Source: Paulinella micropora (taxonomy: Eukaryota; Cercozoa; Imbricatea; Euglyphida). Taken from it: a stretch of DNA of 24,331 nucleotides. Under the pieces are notes generated by a model. The model did not search any database. It saw only the letters and a list, made by a program, of their open reading frames with translations, and was not told the origin of the DNA. Both the position numbers and the translations under genes were made by a program. Within the stretch, counting starts at the first letter, position 1; each line of letters begins with the position of its first letter. Shown piece after piece: positions 1 to 9,372 of this stretch. The stretch spans positions 6,252-30,582 of the forward strand of contig BJOX01000030.1 in NCBI GenBank assembly GCA_009731375.1. The letters run 5' to 3'.

Positions 1-24
1 CCCCCCCCTTCCCCCCCCCCCCCC

Positions 25-147
25 GTTCTCTTGCTCTCTCTTTCTCCTCTCTTTCTTTCTTTTCTCTCTCTCTCTCTCTCTTCCTCTCTCTCTCTCTCTC
101 TTTCTATCTTTCTTTCTTTCTCTCTTTTTCTTTCTCTCTCTCATACG
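25..147. repeat. CT-rich microsatellite
   Basis: This is almost pure pyrimidine on the + strand, with runs of (CT)n interrupted by TTTC and CTTT units and preceded by C-runs at the window edge. Similar tracts recur at about 179-325 and 585-673. Long open frames here (Ser/Leu/Phe on +, Arg/Glu/Lys on -) result from the repeat and are not genes. Confidence 0.9.
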
Positions 148-637
148 TATACCTACAACCCCCCCCCCCCGTTCACTTGCTCTCTTTCTCTTCTCTTTCT
201 TTTTCTCTCTCTCTTCCTCTTCTCTTTCTTTTTCCCTCTCTCTCTTCCTCTCTCTCTCTCCCTCTTCTCTTTCTTTTTCCCTCTCTCTCTTCCTCTCTCT
301 CTCTCCCTCTCTCTCTCTCTCTCGTCCTTACTTGCTTGCGTTGCACGCACTGCGCGACCGATGGAATTGGCTGTCGGCGGAGAGGGGAGGACCGAGTGCA
401 ACCCTTCGCGGGATGCACTGTGCACAAGTCTTAGACTGTGATGGTTCATGCCAGCCCCGAAGCCATTCCTGGTGTTATGGATGCTCTGCACTTTAATTTG
501 TTGCTTTTTTCTTCTTTTTTTTAACTTCGGTTTTTTTTGACATTTTTGCGTAACCCTCTCATACCTACAACCTCCCCCCCCTTCTCTTGCTCTCTCTTTC
601 TCTTCTCTTTCTTGTTCTCTCTCTCTTCCTCTCTCTT

Positions 638-676
<39 letters not shown>

Positions 677-905
677 TCCGTGCTTGCGTTGCACGCACTG
701 TGCGACCGATGGAATTGGCTGTCGGCGGAGAGGGGAGGACCGAGTGCAACCCTTCACGGGATGCACTGTGCACAAGTCTTAGACTGTGATGGTTCATGCC
801 AGCCCCGAAGCCATTCCTGGCGTTATGGATGCTCTGCACTTTAATTTGTTGCTTTTTTTTTCTTTTTTTTAACTTCGGTTTTTTGAAACATTTTTGCATA
901 ACCTT
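141..905. repeat. Tandem duplication, two units of about 350-410 bp
   Basis: Unit 1 (about 141-557) and unit 2 (about 558-905) share the same order: a CATAC..ACCTACAACC start, a C-run, a CT microsatellite, a unique GC-rich segment, then a T-rich tail ending in AACTTCGG. The unique part of unit 1, from 338, matches unit 2, from 686, at a constant offset of 348 with a few substitutions. The offset grows to about 410 at the unit start because the CT tracts differ in length. It could be a satellite fragment or duplicated non-coding DNA. No gene is seen in it. Confidence 0.85.
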
Positions 906-987
906 TCTAACGGGAAGCGCTGCCATTTTTTGTGATTTTTTTTCTGACATACAACTTAGAGTTCAATTTGCCTCCGTCTTCGAGGAG

Positions 988-3900
988 ATGTACGGCGTTA
1001 CTCAGTATTTCTCTACGACCTCAATTCAGACAGGCGGCGTGTCTGATACTGTCACGCCCACTCCGTTTGCCGACATGTATGGGACAGACGGGCCGGGAGG
1101 CGGCTTCGACTCCATGTATGGGTCAGAATGTGTGTCAGTGACTGAGGGACCAACTTCGGGAGGACATTCTTCTTGTTTTCAGGCAACGGATTGGGGAAGG
1201 GCTGTTACGGCTGGGCAGGAAGCTAATAACGCTGACTTCCGAACCTCACCGGAGCCGCTGTATCTGTGCCTTGGCATGGAGGCCACCCCGTTGGTTCGAC
1301 CACGTAAGACTGACAGGGGCTACAAGCACGTCAAGAGAAAGGCCGTGCCCACCCCTACAGTCAGACCGACAGCGTTGAAGAAATGGCTTGGAATGTCATA
1401 CGCCGACCTGACGCACGAAATAGGCGCACCTTGCTGTTCCAAGTATAAGTGCCATCTGTGGGTCAGTCCCTGGCACGCTATTCTAGGGCGGGCCGATTCT
1501 TGTTCGCAGTCTTTCAGGGATTTGACCGCCTGGGTATGTGGACAGCTTCAGGCCATAACCTTAAGCAATGCGGATGTTCAATACAGGTAACACAGTTCTC
1601 CCTCAGGCTGTTTTTTCCCATCACCCCTGTGGACTTATTATAATGCATTGTCCCTTGCTGCAGGCATCGTGGTACGCCCGTGTGCCGGGTCATGTGGCAG
1701 CGTATTTACGGCGTAGGCGCTGTCACTCTTGGCAAAGCCAAGAAGCTTTTGCGTCACTCCGCGAAGTATTACGAGCGGGCGTACACACCGCAGTCCGACG
1801 TGTCGGACTTGGTGTCGACATTGTTGATGCGTAAGTTTGTGGAGGAGTGCGAGACCATAGCAGACGGAGTGTGGCACCTCCAAGACGTGGAGAACTTTCC
1901 GGAGGTGCAGAAGTACGTGAGCATGAATTGGGCCTGGGCGTGCAACACCCTTCTGGTTGGGCAGCGCTGCAAGAGTGATAGCCCCCCCGGCGACCAGATC
2001 ATACGCAAGGTGTGGCGCGAGAACTTCAAGTTTGTGAAGCCGATCCGCAAAGGAGACTTTTCCAAGTGCGAGATTTGCGGGGACCTGGCGAGGAGGCATG
2101 AAGAGGGCTTCCAGACAGACGCAGCGGCGAAGCTCTGGCGGCTGGATAACCACCAACACCACAAGGTACATCGCAAGTGCAGAGAGGAATCCTTGCAGCG
2201 TGCTCATGACGCAGCTGTGACAAAAGCTAGGTGTACAGCGTGGACGATAGATATGACCAAACCTTTCAACTTTCCCAGTTGTGCTAGGGGTACTTGTCTT
2301 TGTACGCAAATCTCATAGTGGTTTGTGTTTTTTGTGTGTATGCAGCCAACCAAGCCTTCAAAAGAAAGAAGGTGATACGTTTGCATGCCGGCGGGGCGAC
2401 AAGCTTCAGTCACGACAAAAAGTGTGTCTTGGATCGTTTGCCGAATGTTGACAAAGGCGGCAATGAGAACTTCACGTGGTTGTACCATCTTTTGCATTGG
2501 GAGCTCTTCCACCCAGACACTAAGCCGGCGGGAACGTTGTATATCGACTGGGACGGTGGGTCGGAGAACACCACCGCTACGGCACTCGCTTTTTTTTCGC
2601 ACTTGGTCGCTATGGGGTGGAAAGTCCAGATTGAAACGCACCGAATGGTCCGCTCCCATACGCATAACAAACAAGACCAGGAGTTTTTTACCTTGCGCTA
2701 CTGCGGCTGGAAGACCACACTGTACGTCACCTCGCTGGCGCAGGGTCTATTCAATCTTCTCCGCGGGTTTCACAAGTGCAAAGAGAAGTATGTAATCCTG
2801 CTCCTTGCCTCGAGTTATGATTGGAAGAGCTACTTTACTCCGTCCATAAACCCCAACTGGAATTTGCGGGTGGCCTTGCAGCCCTTAGCGTGGCAATATT
2901 CCGTCCCCGAGCCGACTACCTTCGGCCTTCCGGCGGTGCGTGTCAAGACTTGGGGCGACAGCCAGCAGAAGTGGCATGGAGAAGAAGATGACCCGGATGG
3001 TCGTCCTTTGCTGCCTTACGTCGGTGCCCCTGGTAAAAATTCGAATCTAGTTACCCTTTTGACTTTTTCCTTTTGTTGACTACTGCAGAGGCACTGAAGC
3101 CCAAGAAGCTGCCGTTAGTAGATTGGGCAACTGAGCAGATCAAAAGGGATACTAGATTATTGGCCTCCAGGTTTTGTTCCGCCGAAGAGAGTGAGTCGAT
3201 CAACGCAATTTTGGACAACCTGCAATGCCTTGACCAAGTCCATTGGGACGGCGCAGAAGGTGAAGGCGGCCTGCCTGGCAGGCCTGGGCATTTCAAGTGC
3301 GTGGACAAGAAAGGCGTGGAGTGGAAGGCGCATGTGCGCGTGCTCGACGACATACCCGACAACCCGTGGGCGCTGCCTGAGGATAGACAGAAAGCTGTGG
3401 ACGATACGATCTCCCTGTCGGAAGAAGAGCGCAAGTCCTTCCCAACTTGTTTTTTTACCAATGACCGCCACATGCCCAGACATCCACGCTGGTATGGGGC
3501 ACGCAGGCTTAACGATCAGGAGCGTCGAGCGCACGACTTCAAAAACCCTGCACCGCAGAGGCCGCTTCACGAGAGTGTGGCTGAGGCATTGCCTTGCGAC
3601 GCTGCGCAACTGACCAAGAAGTGTACAGCGCCTGCGTTGAAGGCGTGGCTGCGTCTACACGGACAGGGTGCTCAAGGCAACAAGCAGGCTTTGGTAAACG
3701 CTGTGTGCACTCACTTTGGCGCCTGTTCCTGCAACCTACCTGCTGGCGGAGCTGCTGTTCCCAATCCACCTCAAGGTGGCCGTGCCCGTGGCGGTCGTGG
3801 TGGCCGTGCCCGTGGCGGTCGTGGTGGTCGTGGTGGCCGTGCCCGCGCAAGTGCGAGCCCAGCTGCGCCAGCTCTGCCAGACGAATCCAGCGATTCTGAT

Positions 3901-4215
3901 CAGCCCTTTGTTGCGCCTCCTCGCAAGCGACAACGAGTTCGAATTCAACCGCAGCCGAGACGACAATTTCGACGGATGGTTGAAGAAGAGGATGAAATGT
4001 TTGACGAACAGCAAGAAGAGTCTAAGCTTGAACAGAATGAGCAGATCTTGCTGTCGCGACGCTCAAAAAGCCAAGCGCGGGTTGCCTTGCAGCAACATTA
4101 CGCTCAGTCAGACACTGAGTCTGAAGCCGCGGTAAACGTGCGGCTGCCTGGTGGACTTGCAGAAGACTCAGAGTCAGCTGAGTCAAACTGGAGCGACGAA
4201 GAGCAGTCAAACTAG
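988..4215 (+). CDS. Four-exon DUF7869-like (transposase-related) protein with SAP domain and RGG tract
   Basis: Exons are 988-1586, 1664-2289, 2346-3032 and 3089-4215. The introns of 77, 56 and 56 nt are GT-AG with a T-rich tract before CAG. Phases match at all three joins, and the total of 3039 nt gives about 1012 residues. The N-terminal part has a CCxxxxC motif near residue 150. Exon 2 begins with a GTPVCRVMWQ segment and holds a CxxC (CEIC) pair. Exon 3 has the HTHNKQDQ signature near residue 513, which recalls the H-x-H-x(3)-DQ signature of DUF7869 proteins, a family with an RNase-H-like look found in transposon-like genes of algae, protists and invertebrates. Exon 4 has a SAP-like DNA-binding segment (about 816-848), an RGG-type Gly/Arg tract (about 868-892) and an acidic Ser/Glu C-terminus. 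The start at 988 is the least certain part: the frame stays open to 796, and a splice-like TTTTCAG at 1182 could mark another intron. A possible poly(A) signal, ATTAAA, lies at 4345. Whether it is a host gene or a domesticated or active transposon is open. Confidence 0.7.
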
Positions 4216-5068
4216 TTTTTTTGCTTTCATTTAGTGCAGATACTTGTGTGACCTCGTCTGCCAGTTTTTTCTACATGAAATCTGAATTGGCTGATGAACT
4301 CTCAACGTTTCCGGGTGAGTGAAGTGTAACGAGTCAGCAAAAATATTAAAGTATTTTTTTTACTTAAACTCATTTAATTTATTTTAATGAAAACCTTAAT
4401 AATATAAATTCTGTGATTAATACTAACTATCCACTGCAAAATCTGTGATTAATATTGGTTTTCCAATATTTTCTGTTAGCTTCATGACTTAGGTGAAATG
4501 AAGGATATTTCCATAAAAAATTAAGTTTTGAAGTCAAGTTCTGAATATGTTTTCGATGGTGCCGGTCGGAAATAACATTATATTCAGTTGAATTATCATC
4601 TACATCAAAGATCCCGCTCAAAAAACCTGCCAGGGGATGTCTTGATCACATTTTTCTGACTTGGGAAAATTTAAATGGTGAAAACACTGTAAATACATAC
4701 AAAATTTGAATTTTTGAATTCAAATTTTAATATTTTCACTTTAAATCTTTTCTAAATTGTTGAATTAATTAATGTTAATGATTAGAACACATAAAACAAT
4801 AAAAGCCATGTAGTATTAATAGAAAGCGACCGCTTGCAAAATCAGTAAATTTAATGAAAATAGTTCCCACTCCTAGCATATATTTCGCTGCCGGTGAACT
4901 TGAAATGAGTGTGTTAGAGTATGTACAAGCGTTGTTTTTTCATTCCTGCTCATAATAAGTAAATAATATAGCTTTTGGAATCATTTCTGCAAGTATTTCA
5001 GATATTCTGAAAATCATCGGGAAAAATTTCGTGAAATCCGTATATTAGGTTTCGTCGTAATGTTTGTT
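4216..5068. other. Non-coding AT-rich spacer
   Basis: No credible gene is seen. The stretch holds the 3' end of the preceding gene, a repeated CTGTGATTAATA motif (about 4412 and 4443), and a perfect 12-bp hairpin at 4701-4728 (arms AAAATTTGAATT and its complement, 4-nt loop). The hairpin is AT-only apart from two G/C positions per arm and has no evident role. Confidence 0.7.
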
Positions 5069-5077
5069 ATAATAATA

Positions 5078-5131
<54 letters not shown>
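5069..5131. repeat. (TAA)n microsatellite, probable 3' tail of the adjacent retrotransposon
   Basis: About 21 near-perfect ATA/TAA triplets end exactly where the minus-strand retroelement sequence ends. Read on the minus strand it is (TTA)n following the element's 3' end. Trinucleotide tails are a known 3' hallmark of several non-LTR families, so this is best read as part of the insertion. Confidence 0.75.
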
Positions 5132-5137
5132 GACTTA

Positions 5138-5825
5138 TCAGTCAATTTGCCTTTGATCCTGTCGGACATGTGCCTCCATTGGTATCACGGGGCCGTTCAG
5201 TTTCGCGGCTCCGCTCCAAAGACTCGACTGGCGGTGCAATGTGCAAATGAGCGTGCTGTGATGTGCAAGTGGGTGCAAGGAGTGAGAGGAGTTATCTACC
5301 GAGAAGAAGTCCGCGACGCTGCGCTGACCTCCACCTACAACAGATCTAGCCAGACATTCTACCTGACTAGGCCTTCCCCTCCTTCTTCTACCCACCTCCT
5401 GAACTACCGTGAGGTCGATCACCTCCTCCTCCTCCTTCGCCCCCTCTGCCTCCCTGATCTGCGCCTCCAACTCCTCCCACTCCTTCCAGATGGTGGCAAC
5501 AAACCTCCCTAACTCCTCCTCCACCACTTCTGGGACAGGGATAAACAAAACGCTGAGCATTGCCGCCATCTTTTCATCCTCCCCCCTCAGCCATTCCTTT
5601 TTGAAGAGCCTCATCTCCTCCTCCGCCTCCCGCAGTTCCCTGTGATAGAGCCCTCCTCGATTCAGCATGAGGGGCTTGCACATCATCGATAAACTTAAAC
5701 AGTGCCTCACGAGAGCTCGCAACGTTGGGCAATGCAGCAGGAAGTGACGTAACGACTCGTTAAATTCAGTGCCACACAAGGCGAAACAGCTTGAGCAGTC
5801 CGGCGAGCATGAGCCAAATTTGGAT
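5138..5825 (-). pseudogene. Retrotransposon C-terminal part with zinc-finger-like Cys/His motif
   Basis: This frame continues the retrotransposon polyprotein after a one-base shift near 5815. Near its start is a run of Cys residues followed by HFLLHC, resembling the CxxC...HxxxxC finger that follows many LINE reverse transcriptases (zf-RVT type). The rest is Glu-rich and helical, ending in a basic segment. It is marked broken because it has no start of its own and is joined to the main frame only by correcting the shift. Confidence 0.7.
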
Positions 5826-8237
5826 CAGTAGAGGCGAAGGCGATTGTTGCAGCTCAACAATCGCCTTCTGATAAGGTTGTGACTTCCCCCCTCCAGCGCC
5901 CGCCAACGTGGGAAAGTAGAGCGGGAAGACATCTGGTAGCACCCTAAGCCCATCAGAGGGCTTAGCCTGCCGCTCCCAGCCAGCTACTTCCTGCCGGACA
6001 GACCATTGCTTTACCACCTCGTTCCAGTTCGCCAGAGAGGCCCGCCAGTCCTTATCATCTACCGTGCCATCTTCGTTCACGACCCGCTTGAGCGCATCCA
6101 AGCCCTCCCGCAGCCTGTAATCTGCTAAGATCAAATTTTCCGTATCGTCCTTCCATTTGCACCGACCCGTGTTGTAAAGCCTGCGTGTTAGCGCTGTGTT
6201 GCCCAGTAGCTCGATGCGCCCTAGGAACCGAAGCCGGGCCGCCTTGGAAAGGATGCTAAAACTCGGCGTGCGGCCTAAACCCCTGGTGATGCAGCCGCTT
6301 GTGCGCGTACCAACACCCAAGATGACCCGCAGGGGCGCTACCAACGCGCCCTCCAGCTTACTCAGCTTGTTGGCGCCCGGCAGATCCCAAAAAGCCGATG
6401 CGTAAAGCAACTTTGCGCCAACCATTTGCTGCCAATTCATCAGCCGAAGACGCGCTGGAACTTCATGGGCAATCCAGAGGGGGTAGCAGGCAGCCGTTCC
6501 CGCTACAGTGATTTCCGCCGCCCGCTTCGCTTGCGGTTTATCGGAGAGGGTGTCCGTGAGCAGAACTCCCAGGTATTTGTAGTGGTCGGTGACGTTGAGA
6601 ACCTTGCCCCGGAACCTCACGCATGGGGGCGACTTTTTTGACTTGGCGTGCCCGTATATCGGCATGACTTCCGTCTTGCCCGGTTTCAGGTTGATTTCAA
6701 GCCGATAGTCCTCCACGAATGTCGCCACGACATTTACAATCTGTTGAAGCTCCGTGACACTATGCGCAATTACCGCAACGTCGTCGGCGTAAAGCAGGGT
6801 CCGTATGTCTTCGATGCGGTTGAGGTCCTCGATCTCCAACTCTTTCGCGATTCGGACCGTTAGCTCATCCATGAAGACGTTGAACAGCGACGGTGACAAC
6901 GGCGACCCTTGCTGAACTCCCATCTCTTCCAGCACTTCACCAGTGAGTTCGCCATCGACTAGCACTCGCGATGACGTTCTTCGGTAAAAACGCCGCAGAA
7001 TGCGATAGAACTTGCCCTGTACCCCCATCTGGGTTAGCCTCTGAAACAACCCGGCCCGCCAAACCGTAGGGAATGCCTTTCTCAGATCCACGAACAAAAC
7101 GAAAGAACGGAGGCCAGCTTGTTGTCTAAGGCGCAGACGCTCCTTAAGGACAAAAATCTGGTCCCCCGTACTACGTTTTGGCCGGAACCCACCCTGCTCT
7201 GGGCGAAGCCTGCCCGGCTGATCGATGAAAGCCGTAAGCCTCGCCGCCATAAGGGACAGATACATCTTACCCAGACAGCTCAGAATCGCGATGTCTCTCC
7301 AATTTTCCGGATCGGTTGGGTCGCCTCCTTTTGGGATGTTGACGATAATCGCTTTGCCCCAGTCGCTGGGGGTGTATTCGCACGATTTCAACCAGTTGAA
7401 GAAGCGCACCAGAAAGCTCACAATCCGCGTGCCTCCGTACTTGAGCATCTCGTTCTTGATCTTATCCGGTGAGCACGCTTTGTGATTCTGGAGATTTTCC
7501 TGGCAGAGCTCCACTTCCTTCTCGGTGTAATCATAGTCCAGCGGGCCCGTCTCAGTCCGGATCTCCTCGGCTTGCGCCATGGCCTCGAATTGGTCGCGCA
7601 GGTTGTCGTTATACTGGAAGGTTTCGCGGGCCTTCCGCTCGGGCTCAATCCGCGCTGCTTTCGCTGCTTCCTCATCGGACTCTACACATGCATCCTCCAA
7701 AAACTGGTTTTCTTTGGGGACCACCATACGTTGGCGGTATTCTTCCCATTCTTGTAGTTTTTCCCGGAGTGTGCATGCCAGAGTGCCATCGGGCTTCCGA
7801 ACAGGAGCAGAAGCTTTGGACCGCCGGACCCCGCCCAAACGCTTTGACAGCTTCCAGTACGTGGCCATGGTAGCGCTCCTGAAGTTGGCAGCGGTGTCAT
7901 TCTGGACCCGCTTCCACGCTTGCTCCTTCTTCTCCTTGCATAACCTTCTGACCGCCTTCCTCGCTTCTTTATATCTTTGCCAGGCCTCTCGGTTGGCCTC
8001 ATTCCTTCGCCAGAGGCCGTATGCCTCTCTCCGTCGCGCAATCGCTTCCCTAAGACTCTCATCAAACCATGCATTAGTAAACCCTGGCCTAATCACCCGA
8101 ACTCCCAAGACCTTCACGGCTGCGCCCGTGAAAGCTCGGACCACTAAGCTAGCGACCCTATCTACCTCCTGCTGAAGCTCATCCGGGTCCTCCACTGGGG
8201 AGGCCATCTGGCAACAGCCCCGATATACCAGCTGCAA
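5766..8237 (-). CDS. Non-LTR retrotransposon reverse transcriptase
   Basis: An open frame of about 823 codons carries the ordered blocks of a non-LTR reverse transcriptase. They include the IPKGG segment, RPEQGGFRPKRSTGDQI, the FVDLRKAFP block with the first catalytic Asp, the GVQQGSPLSP block, and the YADD catalytic motif encoded at 6780-6791. The N-terminal ~150 residues are basic and helical, the usual linker after the endonuclease. The RT motifs are intact, so the copy is fairly young, but frameshifts cut it off from its endonuclease (near 8225) and zinc-finger end (near 5815). It copies element RNA into DNA at a nicked target. Short open frames on the opposite strand here are shadows. 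Confidence 0.9.
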   Translation of the reverse strand: MQLVYRGCCQMASPVEDPDELQQEVDRVASLVVRAFTGAAVKVLGVRVIRPGFTNAWFDESLREAIARRREAYGLWRRNEANREAWQRYKEARKAVRRLCKEKKEQAWKRVQNDTAANFRSATMATYWKLSKRLGGVRRSKASAPVRKPDGTLACTLREKLQEWEEYRQRMVVPKENQFLEDACVESDEEAAKAARIEPERKARETFQYNDNLRDQFEAMAQAEEIRTETGPLDYDYTEKEVELCQENLQNHKACSPDKIKNEMLKYGGTRIVSFLVRFFNWLKSCEYTPSDWGKAIIVNIPKGGDPTDPENWRDIAILSCLGKMYLSLMAARLTAFIDQPGRLRPEQGGFRPKRSTGDQIFVLKERLRLRQQAGLRSFVLFVDLRKAFPTVWRAGLFQRLTQMGVQGKFYRILRRFYRRTSSRVLVDGELTGEVLEEMGVQQGSPLSPSLFNVFMDELTVRIAKELEIEDLNRIEDIRTLLYADDVAVIAHSVTELQQIVNVVATFVEDYRLEINLKPGKTEVMPIYGHAKSKKSPPCVRFRGKVLNVTDHYKYLGVLLTDTLSDKPQAKRAAEITVAGTAACYPLWIAHEVPARLRLMNWQQMVGAKLLYASAFWDLPGANKLSKLEGALVAPLRVILGVGTRTSGCITRGLGRTPSFSILSKAARLRFLGRIELLGNTALTRRLYNTGRCKWKDDTENLILADYRLREGLDALKRVVNEDGTVDDKDWRASLANWNEVVKQWSVRQEVAGWERQAKPSDGLRVLPDVFPLYFPTLAGAGGGKSQPYQKAIVELQQSPSPLLIQIWLMLAGLLKLFRLVWH

Positions 8238-8508
8238 AGGTCTCGTCGTACTTCAACCTAAGCTTAGACAGCTCACTCTCCTTACCCTCAACTACCCTGC
8301 CTATCAAGCGCTCTGCCTTGAATGCTTTGTACCTCTTTACCTGCTTTTTGGGGGGTGGCTGTCCCCCCCAGACCAGTTCCGCCCACACAGCTTTGTGGTC
8401 GGTATCAAGGTCTACCTCGTCGACGCCGAAGCTTGCCTCCTCCGCCAGCTCGGAAGAGACGCAGATGTAATCCAGCATATGCCTTCGTCCACCTACATGT
8501 TCCTGCCT
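8179..8508 (-). pseudogene. Retrotransposon APE-type endonuclease, C-terminal remnant
   Basis: About 100 residues contain LDYICVSSEL and, 20 or so residues later, DTDHKAVWAEL. These match the last two conserved blocks of the exonuclease/endonuclease/phosphatase fold used by APE-type LINEs, with the catalytic D-H pair in TDHKAV. The N-terminal catalytic residues are missing because the element is 5' truncated at about 8508. The frame runs past the start of the RT frame and ends at 8179, so a frameshift near 8225 separates the two parts. Confidence 0.75.
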
Positions 8509-8510
8509 AG

Positions 8511-9121
8511 ATCACCAATATTTGTCCCCCCGTGGTTGCGAAAACAGTCAAAACTAAATATAATTAATTTCTACTCTTATTTTACTCTTAAAACAAAATA
8601 GAAAAGCAGATTTGCCACCGTTGCGCATTTTGACATAAAATTTGGACTTCAGTAAAAATTTTGGAAGAAATCGGACGGATTTCAGGTTATGTTACTTAAT
8701 AAACACTAAGTCAAGTATAGACACTCAAAATGAATGGAAAACTAGTTTTTAATACATAAAAACATTAGTATTCATGAAATCGTGATGATTTCTGTTGATT
8801 TCAATACCTTGCAAAAATAGTCAAAATAGGCTGAAATTTGGTAAAAACCAAGCCTATCCTGTTTGTCCGAATTGGTTGTTTTAGTATCCACCTCAGAGAT
8901 TTTACATACATCACATAAATACATCAGCGGAAATCATGAGGGCAATGTTATGTGCATGCAATAATACATGTACATACGTATGCATACATGTATGCACGCA
9001 CACAAGTTTAACTACGTATGCGACATGTTAGGTTCGTACGTATGTACCTTTACTTTGTATCAACTTTTGTATGTATGTATCTATGTACGCGATGCATTTA
9101 TGTAATGTGTATCATATATGC
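8511..9121. other. Non-coding AT-rich host-like sequence with degenerate ACAT/GTAT repeats
   Basis: No gene is seen. From about 8940 to 9121 the sequence becomes a degenerate alternation of CATG, GTAT and TACG units, resembling an old tetranucleotide repeat. It ends at the assembly gap. Confidence 0.7.
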
Positions 9122-9131
9122 NNNNNNNNNN
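9122..9131. other. Assembly gap (10 N) between host-like and viral sequence
   Basis: A fixed run of ten N is also used at 18311-18320, 21935-21944 and 22751-22760, so the length is a placeholder. Base composition, gene density and gene type all change across it. Linkage of the two halves therefore depends on scaffolding alone. Confidence 0.95.
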
Positions 9132-9267
9132 CTAACTGAGCACATTAAGAGAGATTTTGACGAAAGGACACATAAACCATATTTTTATTTCATAAAAATA
9201 TATATAAACTGCGTGTATATGGTTTATGTGTCCTTTCGTCAAAATCTCTCTTAATGTGCTCAGTTAG
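9132..9267. repeat. Perfect 51-bp inverted repeat with AT-rich 34-nt loop; candidate hairpin telomere
   Basis: The left arm 9132-9182 is the exact reverse complement of the right arm 9217-9267. The loop 9183-9216 is AT-rich, and around it a smaller fold is possible: ATTTTTAT, TTC, ATAAAAAT at 9181-9199. The left arm starts at the first base after the gap, as expected if a contig was built by reading round a closed hairpin end or stopped inside a longer inverted repeat. With a protelomerase gene 2.3 kb away, the simplest reading is a hairpin telomere or the resolution site that makes one. A foldback transposon end is an alternative. Confidence 0.75.
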
Positions 9268-9372
9268 AAAATTTTATGTTAAACATTTGACACTTTTTTA
9301 TTTTCTATGTATGTTTTCTATATGTCCTATGTTGGTTTTTTACTTTTTTAAGGCTTGTTTTATACTTTGCGG

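Larger units (their letters stand above)
5069..8510 (-). mobile_element. 5'-truncated non-LTR (LINE-type) retrotransposon
   Basis: Reading leftward, the order is the last ~100 residues of an APE-type endonuclease, a reverse transcriptase domain, a C-terminal Cys/His finger, a short 3' end and a (TTA)n tail. Three overlapping frames carry one original open frame, broken near 8225 and near 5815. Upstream of about 8508 the endonuclease frame hits a stop and homology-like sequence ends, consistent with the 5' truncation typical of LINE insertions. Clade assignment (I, R1, Jockey, CR1 or other) needs a tree. No target-site duplication was identified by eye. Confidence 0.85.

Noticed and set aside
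31-950. Open frames over the CT repeats (Ser/Leu-rich on +, Arg/Glu-rich on -)
   Set aside because: They are products of repeat composition, have no domain, and both tandem units give the same low-complexity translation.
1638-2670. Minus-strand open frames opposite the DUF7869-like gene
   Set aside because: They are antisense shadows. The + strand has matching splice phases and family-like motifs; the minus frames have neither.
6196-8175. Plus-strand open frames opposite the reverse transcriptase
   Set aside because: They overlap an ordered set of RT motifs on the minus strand and show no domain of their own.
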